The position numbers were made by a program, and so were the translations under genes. The notes under the pieces are model-generated. The model ran no database searches and had not been told where the DNA came from. It worked only from the letters and a program-made list of their open reading frames with translations. Below, piece by piece: positions 49,342 to 58,288 of a DNA stretch of 64,000 nt (the first letter of the stretch is position 1; each line of letters starts with the position of its first letter). The stretch spans positions 115,621-179,620 of the forward strand of contig CACJNE010000002.1 of the NCBI GenBank assembly GCA_902594675.1. Direction: 5' to 3'. The DNA is from an uncultured Pelagibacteraceae bacterium (GTDB lineage: Bacteria > Pseudomonadota > Alphaproteobacteria > Pelagibacterales > Pelagibacteraceae).

Positions 49342-51300
49342 TTATGGTTTCTTAAGCTCTTCTATGTTTTTATACTCTTGTAGAATTGAAGGATTTATTA
49401 ACGCTTGAATATTTTTTATTCTGTTTCCCTCAATAATATTTTTAACTGCAAGCTCAACTATCTTTCCATTTTTTGTTCTTGGAATATCTGAGACTTCAAT
49501 AATTTTTTTTGGTACATGACGTGGAGATGCATTTTGACGAACAGCTTTTTTTAACTTTAAAATTAATTTTTCACTAAGTGTTTTTGGGGTTTTTAATACT
49601 ACGAATAGAATAATTCTCACATCATTATCCCACTGTTGCCCAATAACTACGGATTCTTCTACTTCATTAAATTTATCAACAACAGAATATATCTCAGCAG
49701 TACCTAATCTGGCACCCCCAGGATTAAGTGTTGCATCTGATCTTCCATAAATAATATATCCACCATTAGACTTTCTCTCTGCATAATCTCCATGATGCCA
49801 AACATTTTTATATTTTTCAAAATATGCGGACTTATATTTTTTATTATTTTTATCATTCCAAAAATAAATTGGCATTGATGGAAATGCTGATTTACAAACT
49901 AATTCTCCTTTTTTATTAATTAATGAATTTCCTCTTTCAGAAAATACATCTGTGTTCATTCCTAATCCGTTATTCTGAATTTGTCCTCTATAAACAGGCG
50001 AATAAATATTTCCTAAAACGAAGCATGAGACCAGGTCCGTTCCACCTGCAATAGAGGCTAAATGAACATTTTTTTTTATTTTTTTATAAACATAATCAAA
50101 ACCATCAGCAGATAATGGTGATCCAGTAGAACAAATAGTTTTGAGATATTTAAGTTTATACTTAGTCTTAATATTTAAATTTAACTTTTTTAACTGATCA
50201 ATATATTTTGCGCTGATGCCAAGTAGAGAAATTTTCTCTTTCTCTGCTATTTTAAGGAGCAAATCGCTTCTTTTATACATTGGGAAACCATCAAAAAGAA
50301 CAATAGACGCTTTTGATGCTAAAAAAGTCATTAACCAATTCCACATCATCCACCCGCAAGTGGTGAAATAAAAAACATTATCACCTGGTTTTACGTTACA
50401 ATGAAGTTTATGTTCTTTTAAATGTTGCAGTAAAACACCACCAGCTCTATGACATATACACTTTGGTTTACCTGTAGTTCCACTTGAATACAAAATTGCT
50501 AGTTCTTTATCGAAATCAAATTTTTTAAATGAAAATTTTTTTTCTTTTTTATTTTTCAACCTATTATAGTAAAAAATTTTTGTACCTTTTGACTTTTTGT
50601 GTTTCAAATTTTTTTTACCTGGATAATTAGTAATGAGTACAATTTTAATAGATTTAATTTTTTTGAGAATTGCTGGTAATCTTTCAATGATATTTATTTC
50701 TTTACCATTATAATAATATCTATCAGTGATGATTAAAAGTTTTGGTTTAATTTGAGAAAATCTTTCTATTACTCCTTGTGTTCCAAAATCTGGGGAACAT
50801 GACGACCAAATAGCTCCTATTGCGCTAGTTGCTAAAAAACTCTCAACTGTCTCGATTTGATTTACCGTATATGCCGCTACTCTGTCTTTTTCTTTAATTT
50901 TACTTTCTCTTAAAAAATTAATAAGTTTAAAAGTATTATTATTTAATTCCTTCCAAGACTTCTCATCTCTATATCCATTTTCACTAATAAAAGTAACAGC
51001 TTTTGAATTGTCATTTTTTGATAATAAATTCTCAGCATAATTTAAATTTGATTTTACTAAAAATTTGCTTTTGATAATTTCTTTTGGCAGAAAAAATTTA
51101 TCATTTTTTAGACCCTTAACATTTGCGTATTCCCAAATTGAAGACCAGAATAGCTTTGGATTTTTGATAGTCCAATTAAATAGTTTTTTATAATTTTTAT
51201 AAGACCTGTAATTAAATTTTTTTTCTAAATATTTCTCAAACTCAAACAAGTTCGATTTTGTTTTTGTTTTAGAGTCAGCTTCCCACAATTTCTGAGACAT
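49342..51300 (-). CDS. Acetoacetyl-CoA synthetase
   Basis: A 652-aa ANL-superfamily acyl-CoA ligase. The early sequence LWEADSKTKTKSNLFEF and NLNYAENLL match acetoacetate-CoA ligases, which have a characteristic N terminus. The AMP-binding P loop is LYSSGTTGKPKCI, and FYFTTCGWMMWNWL and YGRSDATLNPGGARLGTAEIY are seen before the C-terminal domain with PRTKNGKIVELAV and its catalytic lysine. It would activate acetoacetate for assimilation, and another short acyl substrate is possible. It is divergent from the helicase across about 160 nt that contain no convincing gene. Confidence 0.85.
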   Translation of the reverse strand: MSQKLWEADSKTKTKSNLFEFEKYLEKKFNYRSYKNYKKLFNWTIKNPKLFWSSIWEYANVKGLKNDKFFLPKEIIKSKFLVKSNLNYAENLLSKNDNSKAVTFISENGYRDEKSWKELNNNTFKLINFLRESKIKEKDRVAAYTVNQIETVESFLATSAIGAIWSSCSPDFGTQGVIERFSQIKPKLLIITDRYYYNGKEINIIERLPAILKKIKSIKIVLITNYPGKKNLKHKKSKGTKIFYYNRLKNKKEKKFSFKKFDFDKELAILYSSGTTGKPKCICHRAGGVLLQHLKEHKLHCNVKPGDNVFYFTTCGWMMWNWLMTFLASKASIVLFDGFPMYKRSDLLLKIAEKEKISLLGISAKYIDQLKKLNLNIKTKYKLKYLKTICSTGSPLSADGFDYVYKKIKKNVHLASIAGGTDLVSCFVLGNIYSPVYRGQIQNNGLGMNTDVFSERGNSLINKKGELVCKSAFPSMPIYFWNDKNNKKYKSAYFEKYKNVWHHGDYAERKSNGGYIIYGRSDATLNPGGARLGTAEIYSVVDKFNEVEESVVIGQQWDNDVRIILFVVLKTPKTLSEKLILKLKKAVRQNASPRHVPKKIIEVSDIPRTKNGKIVELAVKNIIEGNRIKNIQALINPSILQEYKNIEELKKP

Positions 51301-51462
51301 AAAAAAATATATTTAATTTTTTGAAATTATGATAACCTTTATTTGTTAAATAATAAAAATGAGAACTTTTTCCTACATGATTCGGACTAGTTTTAGCCTA
51401 TTTTTGTTCTTTAGGTGTAACAATATATAGTATTGGTAAAAAAAATCATACCAAAGCTAGAA

Positions 51463-53946
51463 ATGACAAAAAATAAAATCACAGCAGTTCTTGGACCTAC
51501 AAATACTGGAAAAACCTTCCTAGCAATAGAAACAATGCTTTCTTTTGAAACAGGAATGATTGGTTTTCCATTAAGACTTTTGGCAAGAGAAGTGTATGAC
51601 AAAATTATTACAAAAGTTGACTCATCAAAAGTGGCTTTAATTACAGGGGAGGAGAAAATTATTCCAATAAATGCAAAGTATTTTCTCTGCACTGTGGAGT
51701 CTATGCCATTAGACAAAAATTTAGAATTTGTTGGTATAGATGAAATACAAATGTGTAATGATCACGAGAGAGGTCATATTTTTACAGATAGATTGTTACA
51801 CATGAGAGGTGATAAGCTTACTATGCTGATGGGTTCAAATTCCATAAAAAATATTATTCAAAAACTTGATGATGATATTGAGTTTAAAAATAGGGAAAGG
51901 CTATCAAAATTATCATTTGGTGGTCATAAAAAAATTTCTAGAATAGAGAGAAAAAGTGCTGTCATAGCTTTTTCTACTGAGGAAGTCTATGCGATAGCAG
52001 AGTTAATTAGACGTCAAAAAGGAGGAGCAGCAATTGTAATGGGCTCTCTTAGTCCCAAAACGAGAAATTCTCAGGTAAATTTATATCAATCTGGTGATGT
52101 TGATTATTTAGTTGCGACTGATGCAATTGGAATGGGAATAAATATGGATTTAGATTATGTTTATTTTTCAAATTTAAAAAAATTTGATGGTAAAAAATTA
52201 AGAAATTTAAATATCTCTGAAATTGGACAAATATCTGGAAGAGCAGGAAGATATTTAAACGATGGTATATTTGGTACGACAGGAGAATGTAAAGAAGTGA
52301 GACCTGACGAAATTGAGGCATTAGAAACTCATAGCTTTCCAGATATACAAAATATCTTTTGGAGAAACTCAAAATTAAATTTTAGTAATAAATTTTCATT
52401 ATTAAGATCTTTAGACGAAAAACCACAAAAAGACTGGCTTAGGAGAATAAGCGAATGCCAAGATGAAAAAGTATTAAAATATTTTTTGAAAGATGCTTTA
52501 AATATAAAAATAGAGGATGATACTGAAATATTACAAATACTTTGGGAATGCTGTCAAATACCAGATTTTGTGAAGAAAACTTATGGCCATCACTTTGAAG
52601 TTGTAACTAAAATTTTTAATTTTTTAACAAATAATAATAAAAAAGTACCTAACCATTATATGAAAGAGCAACTATCATTGTTAGATAAATTAGATGGAAA
52701 TGTAGACTCTTTATCAAACAGAATTGCTAATGTTAGAACATGGGCTTATGTATCAAATAAATCTAATTGGGTTGAAAACCAGGACTACTGGATAGAAAGA
52801 ACTAAAAACCTTGAAGATAAACTATCTGATAGACTACATGAAGAATTAACAAAAACATTTATTGATAAAAGAGCAAGTGTTTTGGCCAGAGGTTTAAAAC
52901 AAGATATACTTTTTGAAACCAAGGTAATTAATGAAGAAAAAGTAATGATCAATGAGCAGTATATTGGAAGTCTCAAAGGTCTGAGATTAGAATTAGATCT
53001 AAAAGTTGATACATTAGATGCTGATATAAAATCATTAAAAAAAGCTGCTAGACAAAACGTTGTTCCCGAAATTATTAAAAGAATATCTCAGATAATTGAC
53101 ACTGGTTTAATTGAACTTAAAGATGATTTTAAAATTTATTGGAAAAACAATCAAATAGCTCAATTAATTCCTGGTTCAGACTATCTAAATCCACAAATTC
53201 AATTAAATATTGATGAAATGATTGAGAACAGTGAAAAAGCGAGGCTAATTTCTTATTTGCAAAGCTGGATAAATGATAAAATTGAAACAGAATTAAAAAG
53301 TTTGATAGATTTAAAAAATGTTAGAGACAACAACTCAGAGTTAAGAGCTTTATCATATCATCTTTATGAAAATAATGGAGTTGTAAAAAGAGATGAAGTT
53401 TTAAACTATTTGAATAAACTTAGTCAAGATGAAAGAAAAAAATTAAGGAATTTAGGGGTAAAATTTGGAAGATACCATATCTATTTATTTAAATTGTTCA
53501 AACCAAGCTCTGTTTCGTTAAGAATTCTATTATGGAAAAACTTTAACGAAAAAAATTTAGACTTCTTACCTCCAACTTTTGGGCTTAACTTTTTTAAAGA
53601 GAAGAAAATATTAAACAAAAATCTAATGCTTTTGTGTGGTTTTGAAAAATTTGAAAATTTGTATGTTAGGATAGATATCTTAGAGAGGTTATTTCTTATG
53701 ATTTTTAATACAAAATCAGATGATAAAATAAAAGAAATTAAATTAATTCCTGAAATGTTGAATTTGCTAGGTTGTAATAAAGAAAATTTTGTGAAATTAA
53801 TCCAGAAAATGAATTATAAAACTTTCGAAAAAGACAATCATATATACTTTAAGTATATTCCATCAAAAAAAATATATAAAAAAGAAACCAAAAAGAAAGA
53901 TTATGATAATCCATTCAATGTTCTTTCTCAACTAAACTTAAAGTAA
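51463..53946 (+). CDS. Suv3-like DEAD/H-box RNA helicase
   Basis: An 827-aa superfamily 2 helicase like mitochondrial SUPV3L1/Suv3. Walker A is GPTNTGKT (residues 11-18), the DExH-type box is DEIQ (93-96), and later motifs include GSLSPKTR, YLVATDAIGMGINMDLDYVYF and QISGRAGR. The C-terminal half is helical and Lys/Asn-rich. A TTG 30 nt upstream is open too, but the ATG at 51463 gives a start (MTKNKITAVLGPTNTGKT) like other alphaproteobacterial homologues. It should unwind RNA, perhaps in decay. It shares one base with the terB-like gene, then fdxA and carD follow. Confidence 0.9.
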   Translation: MTKNKITAVLGPTNTGKTFLAIETMLSFETGMIGFPLRLLAREVYDKIITKVDSSKVALITGEEKIIPINAKYFLCTVESMPLDKNLEFVGIDEIQMCNDHERGHIFTDRLLHMRGDKLTMLMGSNSIKNIIQKLDDDIEFKNRERLSKLSFGGHKKISRIERKSAVIAFSTEEVYAIAELIRRQKGGAAIVMGSLSPKTRNSQVNLYQSGDVDYLVATDAIGMGINMDLDYVYFSNLKKFDGKKLRNLNISEIGQISGRAGRYLNDGIFGTTGECKEVRPDEIEALETHSFPDIQNIFWRNSKLNFSNKFSLLRSLDEKPQKDWLRRISECQDEKVLKYFLKDALNIKIEDDTEILQILWECCQIPDFVKKTYGHHFEVVTKIFNFLTNNNKKVPNHYMKEQLSLLDKLDGNVDSLSNRIANVRTWAYVSNKSNWVENQDYWIERTKNLEDKLSDRLHEELTKTFIDKRASVLARGLKQDILFETKVINEEKVMINEQYIGSLKGLRLELDLKVDTLDADIKSLKKAARQNVVPEIIKRISQIIDTGLIELKDDFKIYWKNNQIAQLIPGSDYLNPQIQLNIDEMIENSEKARLISYLQSWINDKIETELKSLIDLKNVRDNNSELRALSYHLYENNGVVKRDEVLNYLNKLSQDERKKLRNLGVKFGRYHIYLFKLFKPSSVSLRILLWKNFNEKNLDFLPPTFGLNFFKEKKILNKNLMLLCGFEKFENLYVRIDILERLFLMIFNTKSDDKIKEIKLIPEMLNLLGCNKENFVKLIQKMNYKTFEKDNHIYFKYIPSKKIYKKETKKKDYDNPFNVLSQLNLK

Positions 53947-54371
53947 TGTTTAATATTTTTAGAAAAGATGAAACTAAAAAAGAAAACAATCATCCATCGA
54001 TTATTTCTATTGCTTGTTTATTAATTCATTCAGCCAAAATAGACGAAAACTATACAGAAAAAGAAAAGAAAATTATAAAAGATGCAATTATTGAAATGGG
54101 TGCTGAAGCTAAAGAAATTGATAAAATAATTTTAGATGCGGAGGAAAAAGAAAAAGATTCAAACCAAATACTTGATTTTACTAGAGAAGTTAAAAATATC
54201 AGTGAACAAGATAAGGAGATTATAATAGAGGCTTTATGGGATATTATCTACTCAGATAAAGATGCTGATATGTACGAAACAAATCTAATGAGAAGATTAT
54301 CTGGCTTACTTTATCTGGATCCAAAAATTGTAGGTAACATTAAAGAGAAAGTTAGACAAAAAAAAATATGA
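53946..54371 (+). CDS. TerB-like (tellurite-resistance domain) protein
   Basis: A 141-aa helical cytosolic protein with the TerB-like fold. Matching segments are [20 protein letters not shown] with the conserved Asp, [10 protein letters not shown], and the second half, [20 protein letters not shown], which repeats the D-x-D-x-x-E metal-binding-like pattern. TerB domains may bind divalent metals at membranes. Its role here is unknown. It sits between the Suv3-like helicase and fdxA, overlapping both, where many alphaproteobacteria have an S4 RNA-binding protein gene instead. Confidence 0.82.
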   Translation: MFNIFRKDETKKENNHPSIISIACLLIHSAKIDENYTEKEKKIIKDAIIEMGAEAKEIDKIILDAEEKEKDSNQILDFTREVKNISEQDKEIIIEALWDIIYSDKDADMYETNLMRRLSGLLYLDPKIVGNIKEKVRQKKI

Positions 54372-54697
54372 CATATTTAGTAAATGATAAATGTATCAAA
54401 TGTAAATTGATGGATTGTGTTGAAGTATGCCCTGTAGATTGCTTTTATGAGGGTAAAAATATGCTTGTAATTAAACCGGATGAGTGTATAGATTGTGGCG
54501 TTTGCGAGCCAGAATGTCCCGTAGACGCTATAATATCAGATAATGATGATAATGGTGGAAAATGGCTTGAGGTAAATACAAAATATGCAGATTTATGGCC
54601 AAATATTTCTGAAAAAAAAGATCCTCCAGTGGATCACGAACAATTTAAAGATGTAAAAGATAAATATGAAAAATATTTTAAAGAAAATCTTGAATAA
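54368..54697 (+). CDS. fdxA: 7Fe ferredoxin FdxA
   Basis: A 109-aa ferredoxin with one 3Fe-4S and one 4Fe-4S cluster. The nine cysteines lie at residues 9, 12, 17, 21, 25, 40, 43, 46 and 50, the same spacing as Azotobacter ferredoxin I. The C-terminal extension [20 protein letters not shown] is typical of the FdxA type. It carries low-potential electrons in the cytosol. It overlaps the terB-like gene by 4 nt and carD by 32 nt. The fdxA-carD pairing is classical in alphaproteobacteria. Confidence 0.95.
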   Translation: MTYLVNDKCIKCKLMDCVEVCPVDCFYEGKNMLVIKPDECIDCGVCEPECPVDAIISDNDDNGGKWLEVNTKYADLWPNISEKKDPPVDHEQFKDVKDKYEKYFKENLE

Positions 54698-55493
54698 AGA
54701 AAAAAATAAAAAAGTAATTAAAAAAAAAACAAGAACATCAAAGAAATTAATAAAAACAAAAAAAAAAACTAAAATAAAAAAAGTAAAAAAAATTGCAAAA
54801 AATTTAAAAAAAAAGAACGCTTTAAGAGAAACAAAAAAAAAGGATAAGGTTGAAGTCAAAACTGATCCATTGAGAATTCCTAAAAATAACGAACAAAAAC
54901 CTGAAATCAAAAAAGTTAAGAAGCAAGATACAGAGAAAAGATTATTTAAAGTGAAGGATTATGTTGTTTATCCTAAACATGGTGTTGGACAAATTACTGA
55001 AACTAAAAAAATAAATATAGGCGGAATTGATGTAGAAACTTACATTATGAAGTTTGAAAAGGATAAGGCAAATGGCATGGTGCCGATAAATAAACAATCT
55101 CATTTAAGACCACTGGCTACCATAAATCAAATAAATAAATGTGTGAGTATATTGAAAAGCAAACCAAAAATAAAACGTTCAATGTGGAGTAGAAGAGCTC
55201 AAGAATACGAAGCTAAAATATCTTCTGGCAAAATTTATGATTTAGCTGAGGTTGTAAGAGATCTTAATAAAGGTGATGATATAATGATTGATCAGTCATA
55301 TAGTGAAAGACAATTATTTGAAAAGGCTTATGAAAGATTGTTAACCGAATTCCAAATAGTTATGGGATCAAATTTAGAGGATGCACAAAAAAAACTTGAT
55401 AAAGCCTTAAAAAGGAATTTGGAAAAACAAATGCAAAAAGTTGAACAAAAGCCTGTAACAGAGGAAGTAATTAATCAGGAAATATCGGATTAA
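54666..55493 (+). CDS. carD: CarD-family transcription regulator with Lys-rich N-terminal extension
   Basis: A 275-aa protein. Residues from about 93 onward form a CarD domain: [20 protein letters not shown], the RNA-polymerase-interacting Tudor-like part, then helices with [29 protein letters not shown]. CarD binds RNA polymerase beta and stabilises open promoter complexes, often at rRNA promoters. The first 60 residues contain about 28 lysines, a polycationic tail not part of the family. A TTG at residue 69 could be an alternative start giving about 207 residues. The ATG overlaps fdxA by 32 nt. Its stop is 5 nt before a hairpin terminator belonging to the opposite strand. Confidence 0.88.
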   Translation: MKNILKKILNKEKNKKVIKKKTRTSKKLIKTKKKTKIKKVKKIAKNLKKKNALRETKKKDKVEVKTDPLRIPKNNEQKPEIKKVKKQDTEKRLFKVKDYVVYPKHGVGQITETKKINIGGIDVETYIMKFEKDKANGMVPINKQSHLRPLATINQINKCVSILKSKPKIKRSMWSRRAQEYEAKISSGKIYDLAEVVRDLNKGDDIMIDQSYSERQLFEKAYERLLTEFQIVMGSNLEDAQKKLDKALKRNLEKQMQKVEQKPVTEEVINQEISD

Positions 55494-55530
55494 AAAAAAC
55501 GCTTCCCACGCATTCGCCATGGGAAGCGTT
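55491..55530 (-). terminator. Intrinsic terminator of the 27-aa peptide gene
   Basis: Perfect 11-nt arms AACGCTTCCCA (55498-55508) and TGGGAAGCGTT (55520-55530) enclose an 11-nt loop. On the minus strand a run of eight T (55492-55499, partly in the stem) follows, so it terminates minus-strand transcription. On the plus strand no T run follows, so it is not a typical carD terminator. It overlaps the carD stop codon. Confidence 0.9.
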
Positions 55531-55552
55531 ATCAGTTAAAAAGAATACTAAA

Positions 55553-55636
55553 CTATCTTCTTTTTTTCTTCTTAGCCTTTTTCTTAGCTTTTTTCTTAGT
55601 TTTCTTTTTAGCAGCTTTTTTTCTTCTTTTAGCCAT
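55553..55636 (-). CDS. 27-aa polycationic Lys/Ala/Arg peptide
   Basis: The ORF encodes 27 residues: 16 Lys, 4 Arg, 5 Ala, 1 Thr and the initial Met. It begins MAKRRKKAAKKKTKKKA and ends KRR, giving about +20 charge, like a histone H1 or protamine tail. A ribosome-binding site GGGAG (55643-55647) lies 6 nt from the ATG, unusually strong for this window. Upstream are a TTGACA promoter and a hairpin; downstream is a strong terminator. It probably binds DNA or RNA, but that is inference from charge. It could alternatively be the coding part of a small RNA. Confidence 0.72.
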   Translation of the reverse strand: MAKRRKKAAKKKTKKKAKKKAKKKKRR

Positions 55637-55657
55637 CTTTAGCTCCCTTTTTTTATA

Positions 55658-55678
55658 AACGAATCTTTATGATTCGTT
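55658..55678 (-). promoter_or_regulatory. 5' leader hairpin of the 27-aa peptide mRNA
   Basis: AACGAATC (55658-55665) and GATTCGTT (55671-55678) are perfect 8-bp arms with a TTTAT loop on the plus strand. On the minus strand the structure lies between the predicted transcription start (about 55681) and the GGGAG ribosome-binding site. It would therefore form at the very 5' end of the mRNA. It may stabilise the message, or the DNA palindrome may be an operator. Confidence 0.65.
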
Positions 55679-55687
55679 AATAACTAA

Positions 55688-55716
55688 TTTTTATTTTTTT
55701 TGCATAGTTATGTCAA
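55688..55716 (-). promoter_or_regulatory. Sigma-70 type promoter of the 27-aa peptide gene
   Basis: On the minus strand TTGACA (plus-strand 55711-55716) matches the -35 consensus fully. After exactly 17 nt comes TAAAAA (55688-55693), four of six matches to the -10 consensus. Transcription would begin near 55681, giving a leader of about 45 nt that contains the 8-bp hairpin. The A-rich spacer is typical of this genome, so the -10 call is less sure than the -35. Confidence 0.6.
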
Positions 55717-55825
55717 ACATATAATTTTTTGAAAAAATTTGTAAAAAATATTTTTTATTTATTTTTTTTAACAATTAAAAAAAGTTAAATAAATCGCTAT
55801 TAATAAAGTGTTTTATGAAAACTTT

Positions 55826-57526
55826 TTAATAAAGTTTTTCAAATTGATTTTTATATTTTGTAATTATTTTATATCTTTTTAGTTTTAAAGTTGGCGTAAG
55901 CATTCCATTCTCAATTGAAAATTTTTCATTGATAGTAAAAAATTTTTTTATGTTTTCGATTTTTGAAAGTTTTTGATTCACTTTGTTAAGTTCTTTTTCA
56001 ATTTTATCATGAGTAGCATCTAAATTTTCCTCAGACAAAACTAATAAAGCAACCAAATAAGGTTTGTTATCTCCATAAACAACTGATTGGTCAAATAATT
56101 TTGAATTAGTTAATTCATTCTCTATTTTAACAGGTGAAATATTATCTCCACCTGGAGTTATCAATATATCTTTTTTTCTGTCAGTAATTTTTAAGTATCC
56201 ATTATCAAAAACTCCAATATCTCCAGTATATAACCAACCATCTTTTAGGACTTTTTTAGTTTCTTCCTGATTATTCCAATATCCTAACATAACATTTTCA
56301 CCCTTTACTAAAATTTCTCCATCTTCAGCAATCTTTACCTCATTAACTTTAAAAGGTGGACCGACGGTCTCAACCCTAATATCATGTATTGGGTTACAAC
56401 TTACCACTGGTGATGTTTCAGTTAATCCATAACCTTGTAAAGTAGGAAGACCTATAGCATTTAAAAAAACTCCCACATCTTTATCAAGAGCTCCACCTCC
56501 AGAAACAAACGTTTTTAGCTCACCTCCAAAATGAGATTTAATTTTTTTTCTAACTAAGTTTTCTAATAAATTATCAATAATATTTTCTACAAATGATAAA
56601 TCTTGTTTTTTAATTTTTTTCTTACCAAGTTCTAACATTTTAAATATTAATTTTTTTCTAAGGCCAGTAGCTTTATTAAAACTGGCATTAATTTTTTGAT
56701 ATAAATTTTGGTAAAACCTAGGTACGGCGGTCATAATTTGGGGCTTACAATCGTTCATATTTTTTATTAATTTTTCTATGCTTTCAGCATAGAATATTTT
56801 TGCCCCAACACTGATTTGTACGAATTGCACAGTGTGTTCATAAGAATGAGAGAGAGGTAGCCAAGTTAAGAACCTAGTTTGGTTAGTCAATAAAGGTTTT
56901 AAAATATCCAAAGAACCCTCACAGTTATTTAGAATACCTCCATGACTCAAAATGACTCCTTTTGGATTACCCTGAGTACCTGAAGTATAAATTATACATG
57001 CTGGATCTTTTCTTTCCAATTCTAATTTTGGTATACTCTCATCTTCATAATCTAAGTTCGAGATTAAATTACTTAAATTAATATATTTACTATTTTCTAT
57101 ATCCAATTCTTCAAATGAAATTATTTTTTCTATAAATTGATTTTTACTTATTATATTTTTCACTTTATTAAATTGTTCTTGGTTAGAAACAAAAATTAGT
57201 TTTGGCATACAATCATTGATAATATATTCATAATCACGTTCTGCATAAGTAGTATAAGCTGGAACAGTAATTGCCTTTGACAACATTATAGAGAGGTCAG
57301 AAATAAACCATTCTGGTCTATTTTCAGATATTAATAAACACCTATCTCCTTTTTTTACATACTTTTGTATTTCTGAAGAGACTTTCTTTATAGAATAAAA
57401 TGTTTCTTTCCAAGTAAACTGATTGGTTTGATCTTTTAGAGATGTTAAAAATTTATCATTTTTATTTTGTTTTTCGTAATTTACAAAAAAAAGTTCAACA
57501 AGATTATTAATATTTTCAATATTCAT
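55826..57526 (-). CDS. AMP-binding long-chain acyl-CoA synthetase-like protein
   Basis: A 566-aa ANL-superfamily ligase resembling FadD15/long-chain fatty acid-CoA ligases. The P loop is IIYTSGTQGNPKGVILSHGG, the adenylate motif LQGYGLTETSPVVSCNP, the YTGDIGVFDNGYLKITDRKKD core and a late LKRYKIITKYKNQ carry the C-terminal domain. Chain-length preference cannot be read. Its ATG is only 7 nt after the CCA of tRNA-Leu on the same strand, so after tRNA release the mRNA would have almost no leader. An AT-only hairpin overlaps its stop codon. Confidence 0.87.
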   Translation of the reverse strand: MNIENINNLVELFFVNYEKQNKNDKFLTSLKDQTNQFTWKETFYSIKKVSSEIQKYVKKGDRCLLISENRPEWFISDLSIMLSKAITVPAYTTYAERDYEYIINDCMPKLIFVSNQEQFNKVKNIISKNQFIEKIISFEELDIENSKYINLSNLISNLDYEDESIPKLELERKDPACIIYTSGTQGNPKGVILSHGGILNNCEGSLDILKPLLTNQTRFLTWLPLSHSYEHTVQFVQISVGAKIFYAESIEKLIKNMNDCKPQIMTAVPRFYQNLYQKINASFNKATGLRKKLIFKMLELGKKKIKKQDLSFVENIIDNLLENLVRKKIKSHFGGELKTFVSGGGALDKDVGVFLNAIGLPTLQGYGLTETSPVVSCNPIHDIRVETVGPPFKVNEVKIAEDGEILVKGENVMLGYWNNQEETKKVLKDGWLYTGDIGVFDNGYLKITDRKKDILITPGGDNISPVKIENELTNSKLFDQSVVYGDNKPYLVALLVLSEENLDATHDKIEKELNKVNQKLSKIENIKKFFTINEKFSIENGMLTPTLKLKRYKIITKYKNQFEKLY

Positions 57527-57533
57527 AAATTTC

Positions 57534-57620
57534 TGGTGGGCAAAGAGAGAATCGAACTCTCACAGTATTGCTACTATTGGATTTTGAGTCCAACGCGTCT
57601 ACCAGTTCCGCCATTCGCCC
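57534..57620 (-). tRNA. tRNA-Leu (anticodon CAA)
   Basis: The 87-nt gene has the long variable arm of leucine tRNA. The acceptor strands are GGGCGAA and TTTGCCC, the anticodon stem TTGGA/TCCAA encloses CTCAAAA, giving anticodon CAA for UUG codons, and the T loop is TTCGATT. CCA is encoded. The acyl-CoA synthetase gene begins 7 nt after the CCA on the same strand, suggesting a tRNA-mRNA dicistronic transcript. Confidence 0.96.
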
Positions 57621-57677
57621 AAATCTTTGCATAATTTAACTAATAGTATTAAATCATTAAATACATTAAAAGAAAAT

Positions 57678-58286
57678 ATGTTTAAAGATCTATATAACAA
57701 AACTATTAAACTTGCAGGTCACAAAAAATCTAAATCTATTTTAGGATTTATATCTTTTGTTGAAAGTTTTATATTCCCAATACCACCCGATGTTTTGATA
57801 ATCCCCATGACTATAGCTCGAAAACATGAATGGATTAGAATAGGATTAATTGCAACTATAGGATCTGTTTTGGGAGCTTGTCTTGGGTATTTTATTGGAT
57901 ATGTTTTTTTTAACGAAATTGGCCTTAAGATTTTTGAGATTTATGGTGTAGATAATGCTTCATTTTTAAAAGATAAAGTATCTTCAGAGGGTGGTGTTAT
58001 AGCATGGATAACTCTCTTAGCAATTGCTGGTTTTTCACCAGTACCTTTTAAGTTACTTACAATCACAAGCGGTTTTATAAACTTTAATATTTTTTATTTT
58101 ATCATCATTTCTCTTTTAACAAGAGGTTCACGTTTTTTTCTAATAGCATTTTTAGTTGGAAACTTTGGACCAGCAATGAAAAAAATTATTGAAAAAAAAC
58201 TTCTAAAATTCTCTATTTTTTTGTCAATTATTTTAATTATTTTTGCATATGTTATTTATAAATTTTTAAATAATTTTATTAATTAA
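57678..58286 (+). CDS. YqaA/DedA-like membrane protein
   Basis: A 202-aa polytopic membrane protein of the YqaA branch of the VTT/DedA superfamily. Early FVESFIFPIPPDVLIIPM carries the E-x-x-x-x-P-x-P-x-D/E motif of DedA relatives. It is followed by GSVLGACLGYFIGY and FSPVPFKLLTITSGF, and RGSRFFLIAFLVG has the conserved arginine. An ATG at 57678 is chosen over a frame extension that would begin 7 nt from tRNA-Leu and add 17 residues. It lies 2 nt before dsbB. Function may be lipid scrambling or membrane homeostasis. Confidence 0.85.
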   Translation: MFKDLYNKTIKLAGHKKSKSILGFISFVESFIFPIPPDVLIIPMTIARKHEWIRIGLIATIGSVLGACLGYFIGYVFFNEIGLKIFEIYGVDNASFLKDKVSSEGGVIAWITLLAIAGFSPVPFKLLTITSGFINFNIFYFIIISLLTRGSRFFLIAFLVGNFGPAMKKIIEKKLLKFSIFLSIILIIFAYVIYKFLNNFIN

Positions 58287-58288
58287 AT

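Noticed and set aside
51359..51430. A 23-codon open frame between the acetoacetyl-CoA synthetase and helicase genes.
   Set aside because: It has no ribosome-binding site, no coupling to a neighbour and an ordinary composition for random AT-rich DNA.
55818..55838. AAAACTTT/AAAGTTTT hairpin at the acyl-CoA synthetase stop codon.
   Set aside because: It has a single G-C pair per arm and would be very weak, with no T tract after it.
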